Shown here piece by piece: positions 27,145 through 35,452 of a stretch of 64,000 nt of DNA. The position numbers were made by a program, and so were the translations under genes. Under the pieces are notes generated by a model that saw only the letters and a list, made by a program, of their open reading frames with translations, was not told the origin of the DNA and did not search any database. Every line of letters starts with the position of its first letter. The stretch's first letter is position 1. Source of the DNA: DAIOEK01 sp963708715 (GTDB lineage: Bacteria; Chloroflexota; Anaerolineae; Anaerolineales; Anaerolineaceae). Location of the stretch: positions 806,001 through 870,000 of the forward strand of contig CAVPSU010000001.1 of NCBI GenBank assembly GCA_963708715.1, given 5' to 3'.

Positions 27145-28331
27145 GGATAAGAACATTGACCTTCGCCCCACGGCCATGGGACGGTATATGCATTAAAATA
27201 TTCCAAAAACGATTTACATGGTGTGGATAACCACCAATCGTAAACACTATTTCGCTCGCTAACGAATTGTTGATAGACCAAAATATTATTTTGATCGATT
27301 GACGCGCATCGCTGATCCACAGTAGAACCTTGAGATCCACACAGAGCGCCGAAAACCTGAGTATTTCCCGATGAAGCGGCTTCCAATGCCGCAACATAGA
27401 AAAAGTGATCGATCATCTGTTGATGGATATTCTCTAATTGCGCTGGTGGGGTTATTGTTACGAAGCTGACATACTTATCGTACCAGGTAGCTTTTGCATT
27501 AATTTTCCAGACTACGGAAAAATAAGCTTGCCCATCTGCGGGTAATATGGGTACTGCTGTCGGTTTTCCATTCCCTGAAGGATTTGGACCTGTGATCCCA
27601 CCGTAGATACTATTCTGAGAAAAACTTTTCTGGAGTGTGTTCCAAATTGGTTGGAGGTTTCCTAAATAACGCGGGATATCTAATATGGGCAGGATAACTG
27701 CACTCAACCCCAGGCAGATAAGAACTGTGATCAAAACATAGATAACCGTACGGGGTGTATTTGATTTTTTCTGTTTCTTCTGGGATTTGATGACACCCAA
27801 CGCCTGGTCAATCTGTTCCGGCGTGGCTGAAAAGCGCTGCAATGTTGCCCGGATCTCTGTATTATTATTTCCCAACTCTGCCAATCCAATCGCCCGGGTG
27901 ATTACCTCCTCCTGGCTCAGCGGGTCGACAGGCAGAAACTCATCAAACATGGATGGCGCGGATTCGGAAAGCGGGGTTGTATAAGTTACTGGGTTCTGAA
28001 CCACCCTTTCTTCCGGTTCGGGAGTTAATGCAGGATGATCCTTTGGATGTAACTCGGATCCAGATTTAATCTGGTGATTGATCTCAAAGACGCTCATCCA
28101 GCTCTGCCAGGCTGGTTGGAGGAACGCGGCGTATGATGGCGGAAGGACCATCAACCGAATGTTTGGTCCATCGGTCTCCAACTCAAAAGAAACATGACAT
28201 GTGGGACAACTGAGCTGGTCGGGATGCCCAGAGCTGTGAACTATTGATAATCCCCGGGCATTACATATAGGACAGGCACCAATTTGAGCCCAGGATTCAG
28301 GAATAGTCATTCGTGGCTGATAGGTACTCAT
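27141..28331 (-). CDS. Zinc-ribbon and single-TM protein of unknown function
   Basis: This 396-residue protein starts with a zinc ribbon made of two C-x-x-C knuckles (CPIC near residue 20 and CPTC near 42). A polar linker follows, then a short helical domain (about 140-190) resembling the UBA-like or SHOCT-like modules of Chloroflexota membrane proteins. Next comes a Lys-rich stretch and a single membrane helix (about 195-220). The rest (about 225-396) would be extracytoplasmic and contains five Cys residues. No family can be named. It may be a sensor or an assembly protein. Confidence 0.65.
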   Translation of the reverse strand: MSTYQPRMTIPESWAQIGACPICNARGLSIVHSSGHPDQLSCPTCHVSFELETDGPNIRLMVLPPSYAAFLQPAWQSWMSVFEINHQIKSGSELHPKDHPALTPEPEERVVQNPVTYTTPLSESAPSMFDEFLPVDPLSQEEVITRAIGLAELGNNNTEIRATLQRFSATPEQIDQALGVIKSQKKQKKSNTPRTVIYVLITVLICLGLSAVILPILDIPRYLGNLQPIWNTLQKSFSQNSIYGGITGPNPSGNGKPTAVPILPADGQAYFSVVWKINAKATWYDKYVSFVTITPPAQLENIHQQMIDHFFYVAALEAASSGNTQVFGALCGSQGSTVDQRCASIDQNNILVYQQFVSERNSVYDWWLSTPCKSFLEYFNAYTVPWPWGEGQCSYP

Positions 28332-28399
28332 GCATCCTCGTTATGGATAATAGTATGCGCTCAATTTGTAGCAAGAAGATTTCCAAAAAGTAAAACTCT

Positions 28400-28429
28400 A
28401 ATCTTACCCCTCTATTATAGAGTAAGATT
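28400..28429. repeat. Interrupted palindrome upstream of the SWIM-gene promoter
   Basis: AATCTTAC-CC-CTCTA and its inverted copy TAGAG-TAAGATT flank TTA. It ends 5 bases before the -35 box at 28435, a normal place for an activator or repressor site. Confidence 0.5.
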
Positions 28430-28434
28430 CTTAA

Positions 28435-28463
28435 TTGACTTTACATTGAAACCATACTATACT
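28435..28463 (+). promoter_or_regulatory. Strong sigma-70-type promoter of the SWIM-protein gene
   Basis: TTGACT at 28435-28440, exactly 17 bases, then TATACT at 28458-28463. Transcription should start near 28470, leaving a leader of about 120 bases before the SWIM gene that includes a terminator-like hairpin. Confidence 0.8.
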
Positions 28464-28489
28464 TTCATCAAGGAAATAAAGAAACCGCT

Positions 28490-28528
28490 ATGCGAGATGT
28501 GTTTATAAAAGTAAAGAGGAACAAATAG
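28490..28528 (+). CDS. Possible 12-residue leader peptide
   Basis: An ATG at 28490 opens a 13-codon frame (MRDVFIKVKRNK, stop TAG) within the leader of the SWIM gene. AAGGAAA lies 12 bases upstream, which is rather far. The stop codon falls directly at the base of the terminator-like hairpin, the geometry of a transcription attenuator. The short length means it could be chance. Confidence 0.3.
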   Translation: MRDVFIKVKRNK

Positions 28529-28562
28529 CAGCATGCCGATTATCGCGCATGCTGTTGTTTTA
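28529..28562 (+). terminator. Leader terminator / attenuator before the SWIM gene
   Basis: CAGCATGC and GCATGCTG form an 8-bp stem around a 10-base loop, followed directly by TTGTTTT. It lies between the promoter at 28435 and the SWIM gene at 28590. It must therefore be read through for expression, or it ends a short leader RNA of about 90 bases. Confidence 0.65.
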
Positions 28563-28589
28563 TTAAGAGCCTGAAAGGAGAAGTAAAAA

Positions 28590-28832
28590 ATGGATTATGG
28601 AATGATTGGTAAGATCGAAAAGGCTAAACGCTATGCGCAGGAACGCAGCCGCATCCATTTGGATTCCATGCGGGTTACTTTTGCTGGAGAGAACAACTCC
28701 CACACCGTCGTTTTTGAGAACGGCGATTGGCACTGCGATTGTGATTTCTTTCAATCACGCTCTCGCTGTAGCCATACAATGGCTCTAGAAATGATTCTGG
28801 AAGGCATGGTATCTGAAAAGGCCGTGATCTAG
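28590..28832 (+). CDS. Small SWIM zinc-finger protein
   Basis: This 80-residue protein consists almost only of a SWIM motif: WHCDCDFFQSRSRCSHTMA supplies C-x-C-x7-C-x-H, the SWIM zinc ligands. The N-terminal half is a basic helix (IEKAKRYAQERSR) and a beta strand pair. SWIM domains bind DNA or protein. Stand-alone small SWIM proteins are found in Chloroflexota and Cyanobacteria without assigned function. AAAGGAG is well placed before the ATG, and a strong terminator follows, so this is a single-gene transcript. Confidence 0.85.
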   Translation: MDYGMIGKIEKAKRYAQERSRIHLDSMRVTFAGENNSHTVVFENGDWHCDCDFFQSRSRCSHTMALEMILEGMVSEKAVI

Positions 28833-28856
28833 TCGGTTATATTATTGGATACTCCC

Positions 28857-28890
28857 CAACAGGCGGACAATTAGTCCGCCTGTTGTTTTA
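28857..28890 (+). terminator. Terminator after the SWIM gene
   Basis: CAACAGGCGGAC and GTCCGCCTGTTG form a perfect 12-bp stem with loop AATTA, followed by TTTTA. Confidence 0.92.
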
Positions 28891-29042
28891 CCTAAGCACA
28901 ATTATCCAAGAGTGATCCAAACTGGATCTTTGATCTGATCGGCGTCTGGTACCGTGAAGTTCGCTTGACAAGCAATCGAGCCCGGATGTATAGTGAAACC
29001 GGTTTCTAAGCACAAAACACCTTCCGATAATTCGACTTTCCC

Positions 29043-30130
29043 ATGACAATCGAAATCTTCGTTGAGAACCTCGCCAAACAGTATCACACCCAATCCTCGG
29101 ATCAGATGGCAATGCGGGGCATTAATCTTTCCATCGCATCGGGGCAGTTGTTTGGGTTGGTAGGTCCAGACGGTGCCGGAAAAACTACCCTGATCCGTAT
29201 CCTCTCTACGGTGATAAATGACACTCAAGGAAAAGCAGAGATATCCGGTATGGACGTGCAATAAAAGCTGAGAATATTCGACGCATGATCGGGTACATAC
29301 CTCAAAATTATTCCTTTTACGGGGACCTAACGGTTGAAGAGAACCTACATTTTTTCGCAAATTTGTAGGCTGTTCCGAATTCCGCCCAGACTGAGCGTAT
29401 GGACCAATTGTTGGATATAGCGCGACTGCAAGAATTCCGGAAAAAATTCAGTGCACAACTCTCCGGAGGGATGAAAATGAAACTGGCTCTCGCCTGCGCG
29501 ATGATACATACGCCATTTATACTTCTTCTGGATGAACCTACCACCAGAGTGGATCCGGTTTCGCGAAGAGATTTATAGAAATTGATAAACCAGGTGGTCC
29601 GTATAGGATTGACAGTACTTGTCTCGAGTCCATATATGGAGGAAGCTGAACGCTGTAACCAGGTTGGAATGCTGCTCAACGGATCCATACTATCTATTGG
29701 AAAGCCAAACGATCTTGAGGCGGGATATCCATACCAGATGGTGAAGGTCAAAGCAAAACCACACAAGTGGATGCGGGAAGTAGTCGCTGAGTCAAAAAAT
29801 ATGGTTTCCTGGCGACCTGTTGGAGATCGGGTAAGAATTGCTGTCACTGAAAGTGAAAAATATATCCAAAGGCTGGAAAACGCAGAAAAAGTATTACAGA
29901 TGGTGGAAGGTGTTGTCAGCGTTTCCCAGATTGGAAGCTTGCTCCATGTGATCACCGACCGCGGGAAGATTCAGAAAGTGATGCGACGTACACTTCAAGA
30001 AGCTGGTGTATCCTATATAAAGATTGAAAAGACCATCCCATCCCTGGAAGATGCTTTCGTGCGGATGGTGGAAGATCAGGAAGAAGAAAAGAAAATGGGT
30101 TTTGAAAATAAGGCGGAGGTACAAGTATGA
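29043..30130 (+). pseudogene. ABC transporter ATP-binding protein, inactivated
   Basis: The sequence encodes a complete ABC ATPase in pieces: Walker A GPDGAGKTTL, signature LSGGMKMKLALACAM, Walker B LLLDEPTT, and a C-terminal part typical of the drug/lipid export ATPases partnered with HlyD-like adaptors. Three lesions break it. A one-base deletion near 29262 gives TAA. TAG at 29366-29368 replaces what should be the Tyr of the F-A-N-L-Y motif. TAG at 29576-29578 replaces a residue that is usually Trp or similar in R-R-D-L-W. The last 182 codons are still open and overlap the HlyD gene (ATGA). Independent lesions argue for real decay rather than a single sequence error. Confidence 0.85.
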
Positions 30131-31458
30131 AAGAAAAATGGCTACCCTTCTTCGTTGGTATCACAATTCTGACGTTCCTGAACGGTTGCACGAATAATTC
30201 GTTAAAACAGGCAGGTCAGATCAACATTTCCGGGACGATCACCGCCGTTGAGGTGGAGATCTCTTCTGAAACTCCTGGTGTGGTTCGTCAGGTGCAGGTG
30301 GATGAAGGGGATTCTGTCGATTTGGGGATGTTGCTCATTGCGGTGGATCAGGAAATACTGAATGCTCAGTTAACCAATGCTGAGATGGGTATCGCCAGCT
30401 CGGAAGCCACAATTCAATCAGCCAAAGCCAGCCTGGATCAAGCAAATACCCAATTTGAAAAGGTCTCACAGGCTGTACATCTTTTGGATACTCAAAAGCT
30501 TAAAGACACCTGGAATAAAGCGGATGATACAAATATTGAATCACCGGAATGGTATTTCACCCCCGAAGAAAGATTATCAGCCGCGAAATTGGAAATGGAC
30601 CAGGCGAATGCACAATTCAATTCTGAATCCGCCAAGTTATCTGAGATCGTACGGAAAATGGGTATCCCCGAATTAGCTGACGTGGAAAAACGTCTCTCCA
30701 ATGCTGAAGAGGCTTTTCGGAGTGCAAAAAAATTACGGGACAATGAACAGAAAGCAGCCAGTCGCTCAAACCTGGATACAGCGGCTGACGATCTATATGA
30801 CGCTGCGAAGGATGAACTGGAAAACGCTATCGATGACTACGATACGTTATTATCAGATGATGATATGGATGACTTGAAAGATGCACGGGCGAGACTTGCA
30901 GCATTTCGGTTACGATATTCCGAAGCGGTTGATCGATATAACAATCTGATGATGAGCGATGACACGCTGGAATATAAGACCGCACAAAATACCGTGGCAC
31001 AGGCACAAGCCGCCGTCAAACAAGCCGAAGCTAATCGTGCTCAAGCAATATCTGCAAGAGACATCTTAAAGGTACAACTAACCAAAACGCAAGTGTTTTC
31101 ACCAGTTTCCGGGATAGTGCTTACCCGCAATATCGAACCAGGTGAGATGGCAACCCCGGGCGCGACCCTCCTTGTTATTGGTCAATTGGAATCTCTGAAA
31201 GTAACCGTATATATACCCGAAGACCGTTATGGTGAAGTGATTCTCGGTCAGGAAGCCAGGGTAAAGGTCGACTCATTCCCGGAGGAAGTTTTTATTGGGA
31301 AGGTTACCCATATAGCCGATCAAGCTGAATACACTCCTCGAAACGTTCAGACGGCAGATGGGCGGAAAACTACCGTTTTCGCCGTGGAGATGGAGATTCC
31401 AAATCCGGATATGCGATTAAAACCTGGCATGCCGGCGGATGTGCAACTAGGGGAGTGA
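30127..31458 (+). CDS. HlyD/RND-type periplasmic adaptor lipoprotein
   Basis: This 443-residue protein has a lipoprotein signal with lipobox LNGC (Cys about 23), a first biotinyl-lipoyl half (VEVEISSETPGVVRQVQVDEGD), a long coiled-coil hairpin (about 95-310) rich in Ala, Glu, Lys and Asn, the second lipoyl half (VFSPVSGIVLTRNIEPGE) and a beta-barrel end (ARVKVDSFPEEVFIGKVTHI). It would link an inner-membrane exporter to the envelope. The frame is intact, yet its coupled ATPase is dead and no ABC permease genes follow, so it has lost its local partners and may be on the way to loss or serve another transporter. Confidence 0.85.
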   Translation: MKEKWLPFFVGITILTFLNGCTNNSLKQAGQINISGTITAVEVEISSETPGVVRQVQVDEGDSVDLGMLLIAVDQEILNAQLTNAEMGIASSEATIQSAKASLDQANTQFEKVSQAVHLLDTQKLKDTWNKADDTNIESPEWYFTPEERLSAAKLEMDQANAQFNSESAKLSEIVRKMGIPELADVEKRLSNAEEAFRSAKKLRDNEQKAASRSNLDTAADDLYDAAKDELENAIDDYDTLLSDDDMDDLKDARARLAAFRLRYSEAVDRYNNLMMSDDTLEYKTAQNTVAQAQAAVKQAEANRAQAISARDILKVQLTKTQVFSPVSGIVLTRNIEPGEMATPGATLLVIGQLESLKVTVYIPEDRYGEVILGQEARVKVDSFPEEVFIGKVTHIADQAEYTPRNVQTADGRKTTVFAVEMEIPNPDMRLKPGMPADVQLGE

Positions 31459-31569
31459 CAAAACGCATTTTGTCTGTCTAGTATAAAAAATATCAACAAA
31501 TTTGTCATTCCTCTGTAAGGAAGGACTCAAAATCTCTCCCCACCTCCCGTATCGAGTGAGGACAATTTT

Positions 31570-31598
31570 TTGACACCCCGATATACCTAGACTATACT
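31570..31598 (+). promoter_or_regulatory. Strong promoter of the aldehyde dehydrogenase / CoA transferase operon
   Basis: TTGACA at 31570-31575, 17 bases, TATACT at 31593-31598: near-consensus sigma-70-type promoter. The leader to the ATG at 31655 is about 50 bases. Confidence 0.8.
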
Positions 31599-31654
31599 AA
31601 TGAAGCTCTGCTTAACGGGCGATCTTTTCAAACCAAACCAGGAGGTATTTGTTT

Positions 31655-33238
31655 ATGTCTGAAAAGAACTTCAAACTAACCTATTCCACCATGTTCAATC
31701 CACCGGAAGAATTACACACCCGGTACGACCAAGCATTGACGCAAGTGATGTCCAGTCTAGGTAAAGAACATGCGATGTTGATCAATGGTAAAGAACATTA
31801 TTCCAATGAGAAATTTGAAGACCGGTCACCCGCGGACACGAATGTCATTTTGGGCGTTTTCCAAAAAGGAACATCTGTGGATGCGCAACTCGCAATGGAT
31901 GCTGCCTCAAAAGCCTTTCCGATGTGGAGTCATACACCCTGGCAGGAACGGGTCCGTTTGGTGCGCAAGGCAGCCGAGATCATGGATGAAAGAACCTTTG
32001 AGATGGGTGTGGTTGTATCCCTCGAAGTTGGCAAGAACCGAATGGAAGCACTGGGGGACGTGGCAGAGACAGCCGACCTGCTGCGTTATTCCTGCGATCG
32101 GATGGAAGCCAACGATGGCTTTATCCATGAATTGGGGCGCGACCCGCTGACAGGATATATATCGACCAATATATCAGTCCTACGCCCTTATGGGGTCTGG
32201 CTGGTCATTTCCCCATTCAATTTCCCGGCTGCACTTACGGGTGGCCCTGCCGGAGCAGCCCTGGTGACGGGTAACACCCTCGTGATGAAACCAGCCACCG
32301 ATACTCCCTGGACAGCCAGGTTGATCGCAGAATGTTTCCGTGACGCCGGAATTCCTGATGGAGTCTTCAATTATGTCACCGGACCCGGAAGTTCGCTTGG
32401 ACAATCACTTATGGAGAGTCCACTGGTGGCCGGGATCACTTTCACTGGATCCTATGATGTCGGTATGAAGATCGGGCATGATTTTAGTACCGGTAAATGG
32501 GTGCGCCCGGCAATTCTCGAATTGGGTGGGAAGAATCCTGCCATCGTATCGAAATCAGGCAATCTAGATGATGCCGCCCTCGGTATTGTCCGCTCTGCCT
32601 TTGGACTGCAAGGTCAGAAGTGTTCCGCCTGCTCACGTGTTTTCGTCGATAGATCTGTCCACGATGCCCTTGTTGACAAAATGGTCGCACTCACCCAAAA
32701 GTTTATCATTGGAAATCCCACTGACCGATCCATTTACAATGGTCCAGTTATTAACAAAGCGAGCTATCGCGATTATCAAATGTATACTGCACAGCTTCAA
32801 ATTGCCGGGAAAGTTCTAACGGGTGGGAATGTTCTCACGGAAGGCACTTACGCTAAAGGGTATTATTGCCAGAATACGATCGTGACCGAAGTGTCAGCAG
32901 AGCATCCTCTCTGGCAGACTGAGATGTTCCTGCCAATAACCATGGTCGCAGCAGTGGATTCACTGAATGAAGCCATGATCCGAGCAAATAACGTGCAATA
33001 TGGTTTGACTGCGGGTTTCTATGGAACACCCGAAGAATCCGACTGGTTCTTCGACAAGATCGAAGCCGGTGTAACTTATGCGAATCGTCCGCAAGGAGTT
33101 ACGACCGGCGCCTGGCCTGGATTCCAACCCTTCGGCGGCTGGAAAGGCTCCGGTTCCAGTGGTAAAAATTCGGGAGGATTGTATTACCTTCCTCTCTATA
33201 TGCATGAACAGATCAGAACATTTGTACGCAGGGTATAA
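31655..33238 (+). CDS. 1-pyrroline-5-carboxylate dehydrogenase-like aldehyde dehydrogenase
   Basis: This 527-residue ALDH-superfamily enzyme has the catalytic Cys in GQKCSACSR, the general base Glu in ILELGGKNPAI, and NAD-site motifs GNTLVMKPA and FTGSYDVG. The C-terminal stretch (TTGAWPGFQPFGGWKGSGSSG, followed by a G-G-L-Y-Y-L-P segment) and overall length match RocA/PruA-type enzymes that oxidise glutamate semialdehyde to glutamate. The ATG at 31655 sits 9 bases after GGAGG; a TTG two codons earlier is less likely. It shares a transcript with the two CoA-transferase subunits, so the aldehyde substrate may belong to an acyl-CoA pathway instead. Confidence 0.8.
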   Translation: MSEKNFKLTYSTMFNPPEELHTRYDQALTQVMSSLGKEHAMLINGKEHYSNEKFEDRSPADTNVILGVFQKGTSVDAQLAMDAASKAFPMWSHTPWQERVRLVRKAAEIMDERTFEMGVVVSLEVGKNRMEALGDVAETADLLRYSCDRMEANDGFIHELGRDPLTGYISTNISVLRPYGVWLVISPFNFPAALTGGPAGAALVTGNTLVMKPATDTPWTARLIAECFRDAGIPDGVFNYVTGPGSSLGQSLMESPLVAGITFTGSYDVGMKIGHDFSTGKWVRPAILELGGKNPAIVSKSGNLDDAALGIVRSAFGLQGQKCSACSRVFVDRSVHDALVDKMVALTQKFIIGNPTDRSIYNGPVINKASYRDYQMYTAQLQIAGKVLTGGNVLTEGTYAKGYYCQNTIVTEVSAEHPLWQTEMFLPITMVAAVDSLNEAMIRANNVQYGLTAGFYGTPEESDWFFDKIEAGVTYANRPQGVTTGAWPGFQPFGGWKGSGSSGKNSGGLYYLPLYMHEQIRTFVRRV

Positions 33239-33278
33239 ATACTTATCCAGCCACCCATCCTATTTCTAAGAAGCGCTT

Positions 33279-34181
33279 ATGAGCAAACTGACCTCTTTAT
33301 CTGATGCAATTGCCACCTATGTGCACGATGGCGATCTGGTATATGCAGCCGGTTTTACCCATCTGATCCCTTTTGCGGCAGGTCATGAGATCATCCGCCA
33401 GGGTCGCAAGGACCTGACGCTGGCACGCGCAACCCCCGATCTTATCTACGATATGATGGTGGCTGCCGGCTGCGCCCGCAAACTGATCTTCTCCTATCTG
33501 GGAAACCCGGGGGTAGGTTCGTTGCGCATTATCAAGGCTGAACTGGAAGCCGGTCATCTGGAATGGGAGGAATACTCGCATTATTCGATGATCAGCCGAT
33601 TGCAGGCTGGCGCCTGCGGTCTGCCTTTTATTCCGATGAATCAAACAGCCGCGCCCGATCTTGAGAAAGCAAATCCCCAGTACCGACGGGTGAAGGATCC
33701 CTATACCGGACTGGAGGTGGTGGTAGTTCCACCGCTGCACCCGGATGTGGCAATTGTCCACGTGCAACGCTGTGACGCAGAAGGCAACGCTCAGATCTGG
33801 GGAATCCTTGGCGAGCAAAAGGAATCCGCTTTCGCAGCGAAACATGTCATCCTGACTGCAGAAGAGATCGTCGACGAGTCGATCATCCGGTCTGATCCTA
33901 ACCGGACAGTGATTCCTGATTTTATCGTGGATGCCGTCTGCCACGTGCCATTTGCCAGTCATCCTTCGTATACCCAGGGGTACTATGATCGCGACAATGC
34001 TTTCTACCTTGAGTGGGATAAGATCACAGAAGACCCAGCCCGGGTGAAACAGTACCTGGATGAATGGATATTTGGGGTAAAGGATCGGGCGGAGTATTGG
34101 GAAAAATTAGGGGATGAAACACATCAAAGATTGTCAGTCGAACCCTTACTGGCCGCTCCTGTTAATTATGGGAAGTATTAG
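33279..34181 (+). CDS. CoA-transferase subunit A (glutaconate CoA-transferase-like)
   Basis: This 300-residue class I CoA transferase alpha-type subunit has the CoA-site glycine region GNPGVGSLR and the family's PPLHPDVAIVHVQRCDAEGNAQIWG stretch. The length and the C-terminal helix set fit GctA/IpdA-like subunits rather than short acetoacetate-type subunits. It acts as a heteromer with the beta subunit encoded 9 bases downstream, moving CoA between carboxylic acids. It may alternatively be an IpdAB-like CoA-dependent hydrolase. The substrate is unknown. Confidence 0.85.
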   Translation: MSKLTSLSDAIATYVHDGDLVYAAGFTHLIPFAAGHEIIRQGRKDLTLARATPDLIYDMMVAAGCARKLIFSYLGNPGVGSLRIIKAELEAGHLEWEEYSHYSMISRLQAGACGLPFIPMNQTAAPDLEKANPQYRRVKDPYTGLEVVVVPPLHPDVAIVHVQRCDAEGNAQIWGILGEQKESAFAAKHVILTAEEIVDESIIRSDPNRTVIPDFIVDAVCHVPFASHPSYTQGYYDRDNAFYLEWDKITEDPARVKQYLDEWIFGVKDRAEYWEKLGDETHQRLSVEPLLAAPVNYGKY

Positions 34182-34190
34182 GAGGACATC

Positions 34191-34949
34191 ATGGAATACA
34201 CCTCATCCGAACTCCTGATCATCAATGCTTCCCGCTTGTTACGTGATTACGACCGGGTCTTTGTCGGGGTCGGCATTCCCAACCTGGCTTGCAACCTGGC
34301 TATGAGGACTCACGCACCACATTTGTTGATGATCTACGAAGCGGGTGTAATCGGCGCCCGACCGTCCAGACTACCGCTTTCCATTGGCGATCCCTGCCTG
34401 GTGAGCGGAGCTTCTGCGGTGTGCAGCATGTATGATATTTTCTCATTCTACCTGCAACGCGGCAATGTGGATGTGGGATTCCTGGGCGGCGCGCAGATCG
34501 ATCGTTTTGGAAACATTAATGCGACCATAATCGGGCAGGATTACGCGCACCCCAAGGTGCGTCTTCCAGGATCTGGCGGCTCGATGGAGATCGCCGGTTG
34601 GGCGAACCGCTGCTATATCATGACGCCCCATCAGAAGCGGCGTTTCCCTGAGAAATGCGATTTTATCACCTCTGCCGGATTCTTATCCGGGCGTAAACAG
34701 CGGGAAGCGACCGGTGTTCGTGGAGGTGGCACGCAGTGTGTGGTCACCGATCTTGGATTGCTTGAGCCGGATGAATCTGGTGAGCTTATGTTGACAGCTT
34801 TGCATGACTGCTGTACAGAGGAGCAGGTGAAAGCCAACACCGGCTGGAATTTGAAGGTGGCTGGGACGTTGCGCTACACTGATCCACCCAGCGAAACAGA
34901 ATTACATATCTTGCGCGAAGAGTTGGATCCGCAGGGGATATATCGGTGA
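34191..34949 (+). CDS. CoA-transferase subunit B (glutaconate CoA-transferase-like)
   Basis: This 252-residue protein is the beta partner. It retains a Glu in the expected catalytic position (LLMIYEAGVIGARP near residue 50), which forms the glutamyl-CoA intermediate in active transferases. FLGGAQIDRFGNINAT and GSGGSMEIA are further family landmarks. GGAGG precedes the ATG. It is the last gene of a three-gene operon ending at a strong terminator. Confidence 0.87.
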   Translation: MEYTSSELLIINASRLLRDYDRVFVGVGIPNLACNLAMRTHAPHLLMIYEAGVIGARPSRLPLSIGDPCLVSGASAVCSMYDIFSFYLQRGNVDVGFLGGAQIDRFGNINATIIGQDYAHPKVRLPGSGGSMEIAGWANRCYIMTPHQKRRFPEKCDFITSAGFLSGRKQREATGVRGGGTQCVVTDLGLLEPDESGELMLTALHDCCTEEQVKANTGWNLKVAGTLRYTDPPSETELHILREELDPQGIYR

Positions 34950-34996
34950 TCAGAGATCAGCCACCGGAAAACGGAATTCAGTAATCGGCAATTGAG

Positions 34997-35032
34997 AAAA
35001 AAGGTGCATAAAATATTTTATGTACCTTTTTT
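34997..35032 (+). terminator. Bidirectional terminator after the CoA-transferase operon
   Basis: AAAAAAGGT and ACCTTTTTT frame an inner stem GCATAAAA/TTTTATGT. The structure is near-perfectly palindromic with T runs on both strands. Confidence 0.88.
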
Positions 35033-35287
35033 GGGTACTGTCAACTGGTTTTTTAGTAAAAATGGGGGAAAAGCAGGTAATTTAAACCCACCTGATCTTC
35101 CTGAGCTGGTAGAGTAATTGTTGGTTCAGTCAGTAATTATTGTTACGCTTCAACATTCTCATCCTCTTCAGATCATCTCCTGTTGGAAGACGACGGACCC
35201 CCCAATTGTTTTCTACTCCCGTTTTCATTCACAAGTACTTCACATCCCTAACCATATTTACATAACCTTAGTGGGAATCGCGATTCT
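35033..35287. other. Non-coding stretch upstream of the kdp promoter
   Basis: No gene or recognisable riboswitch was found in these 255 bases. The c-di-AMP (ydaO-type) riboswitch that precedes kdp in some bacteria was looked for and its conserved core was not seen. Confidence 0.4.
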
Positions 35288-35321
35288 CTTAACACAGCCT
35301 TAACAGGCTTGCAGCTATAAA
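35288..35321 (+). promoter_or_regulatory. Predicted KdpE-type promoter of the kdp operon
   Basis: CTTAACA occurs at 35288-35294 and again at 35299-35305. The two copies are 11 bases apart start to start, one helical turn, as OmpR/PhoB-family regulators such as KdpE require. TATAAA at 35316-35321 follows 10 bases later and no -35 box is needed, the layout of activator-dependent PhoB-type promoters. Confidence 0.6.
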
Positions 35322-35356
35322 TCCAATTGGATATGCGATTTCTTACAGAGGCTTAT

Positions 35357-35449
35357 ATGAGTGATTTCTTTGCGGTCGTATTCTTGGTTTTCCTTTTCGT
35401 TTTAAGTTTCGGCTTGATATTTGGCTTAGACCAACTTATGGGACGGTGA
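35357..35449 (+). CDS. 30-residue hydrophobic peptide at the head of the kdp operon
   Basis: The frame reads MSDFFAVVFLVFLFVLSFGL and ten more residues: a single membrane helix with a short polar end, stop TGA. It is the first frame after the predicted promoter and ends 3 bases before kdpF. Similar very short single-helix frames precede kdpF in some other bacteria, and it may be a second KdpF-like stabilising subunit. Only its position and hydrophobicity support it. Confidence 0.55.
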   Translation: MSDFFAVVFLVFLFVLSFGLIFGLDQLMGR

Positions 35450-35452
35450 TGT

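Noticed and set aside
28902..29360. Full 152-codon minus-strand gene antisense to the ABC ATPase pseudogene
   Set aside because: Its first two thirds are the antisense of ABC ATPase motifs. Only the last 46 codons could be a remnant.
29366..29578. Pyrrolysine (UAG) decoding in the ABC ATPase
   Set aside because: The gene also has a frameshift, other genes use TAG as a normal stop, and ABC ATPases are not Pyl proteins. It is a pseudogene.
35033..35356. c-di-AMP (ydaO-type) riboswitch before the kdp operon
   Set aside because: The conserved core sequence and paired elements were not found by eye. Activator-type direct repeats explain the region better.
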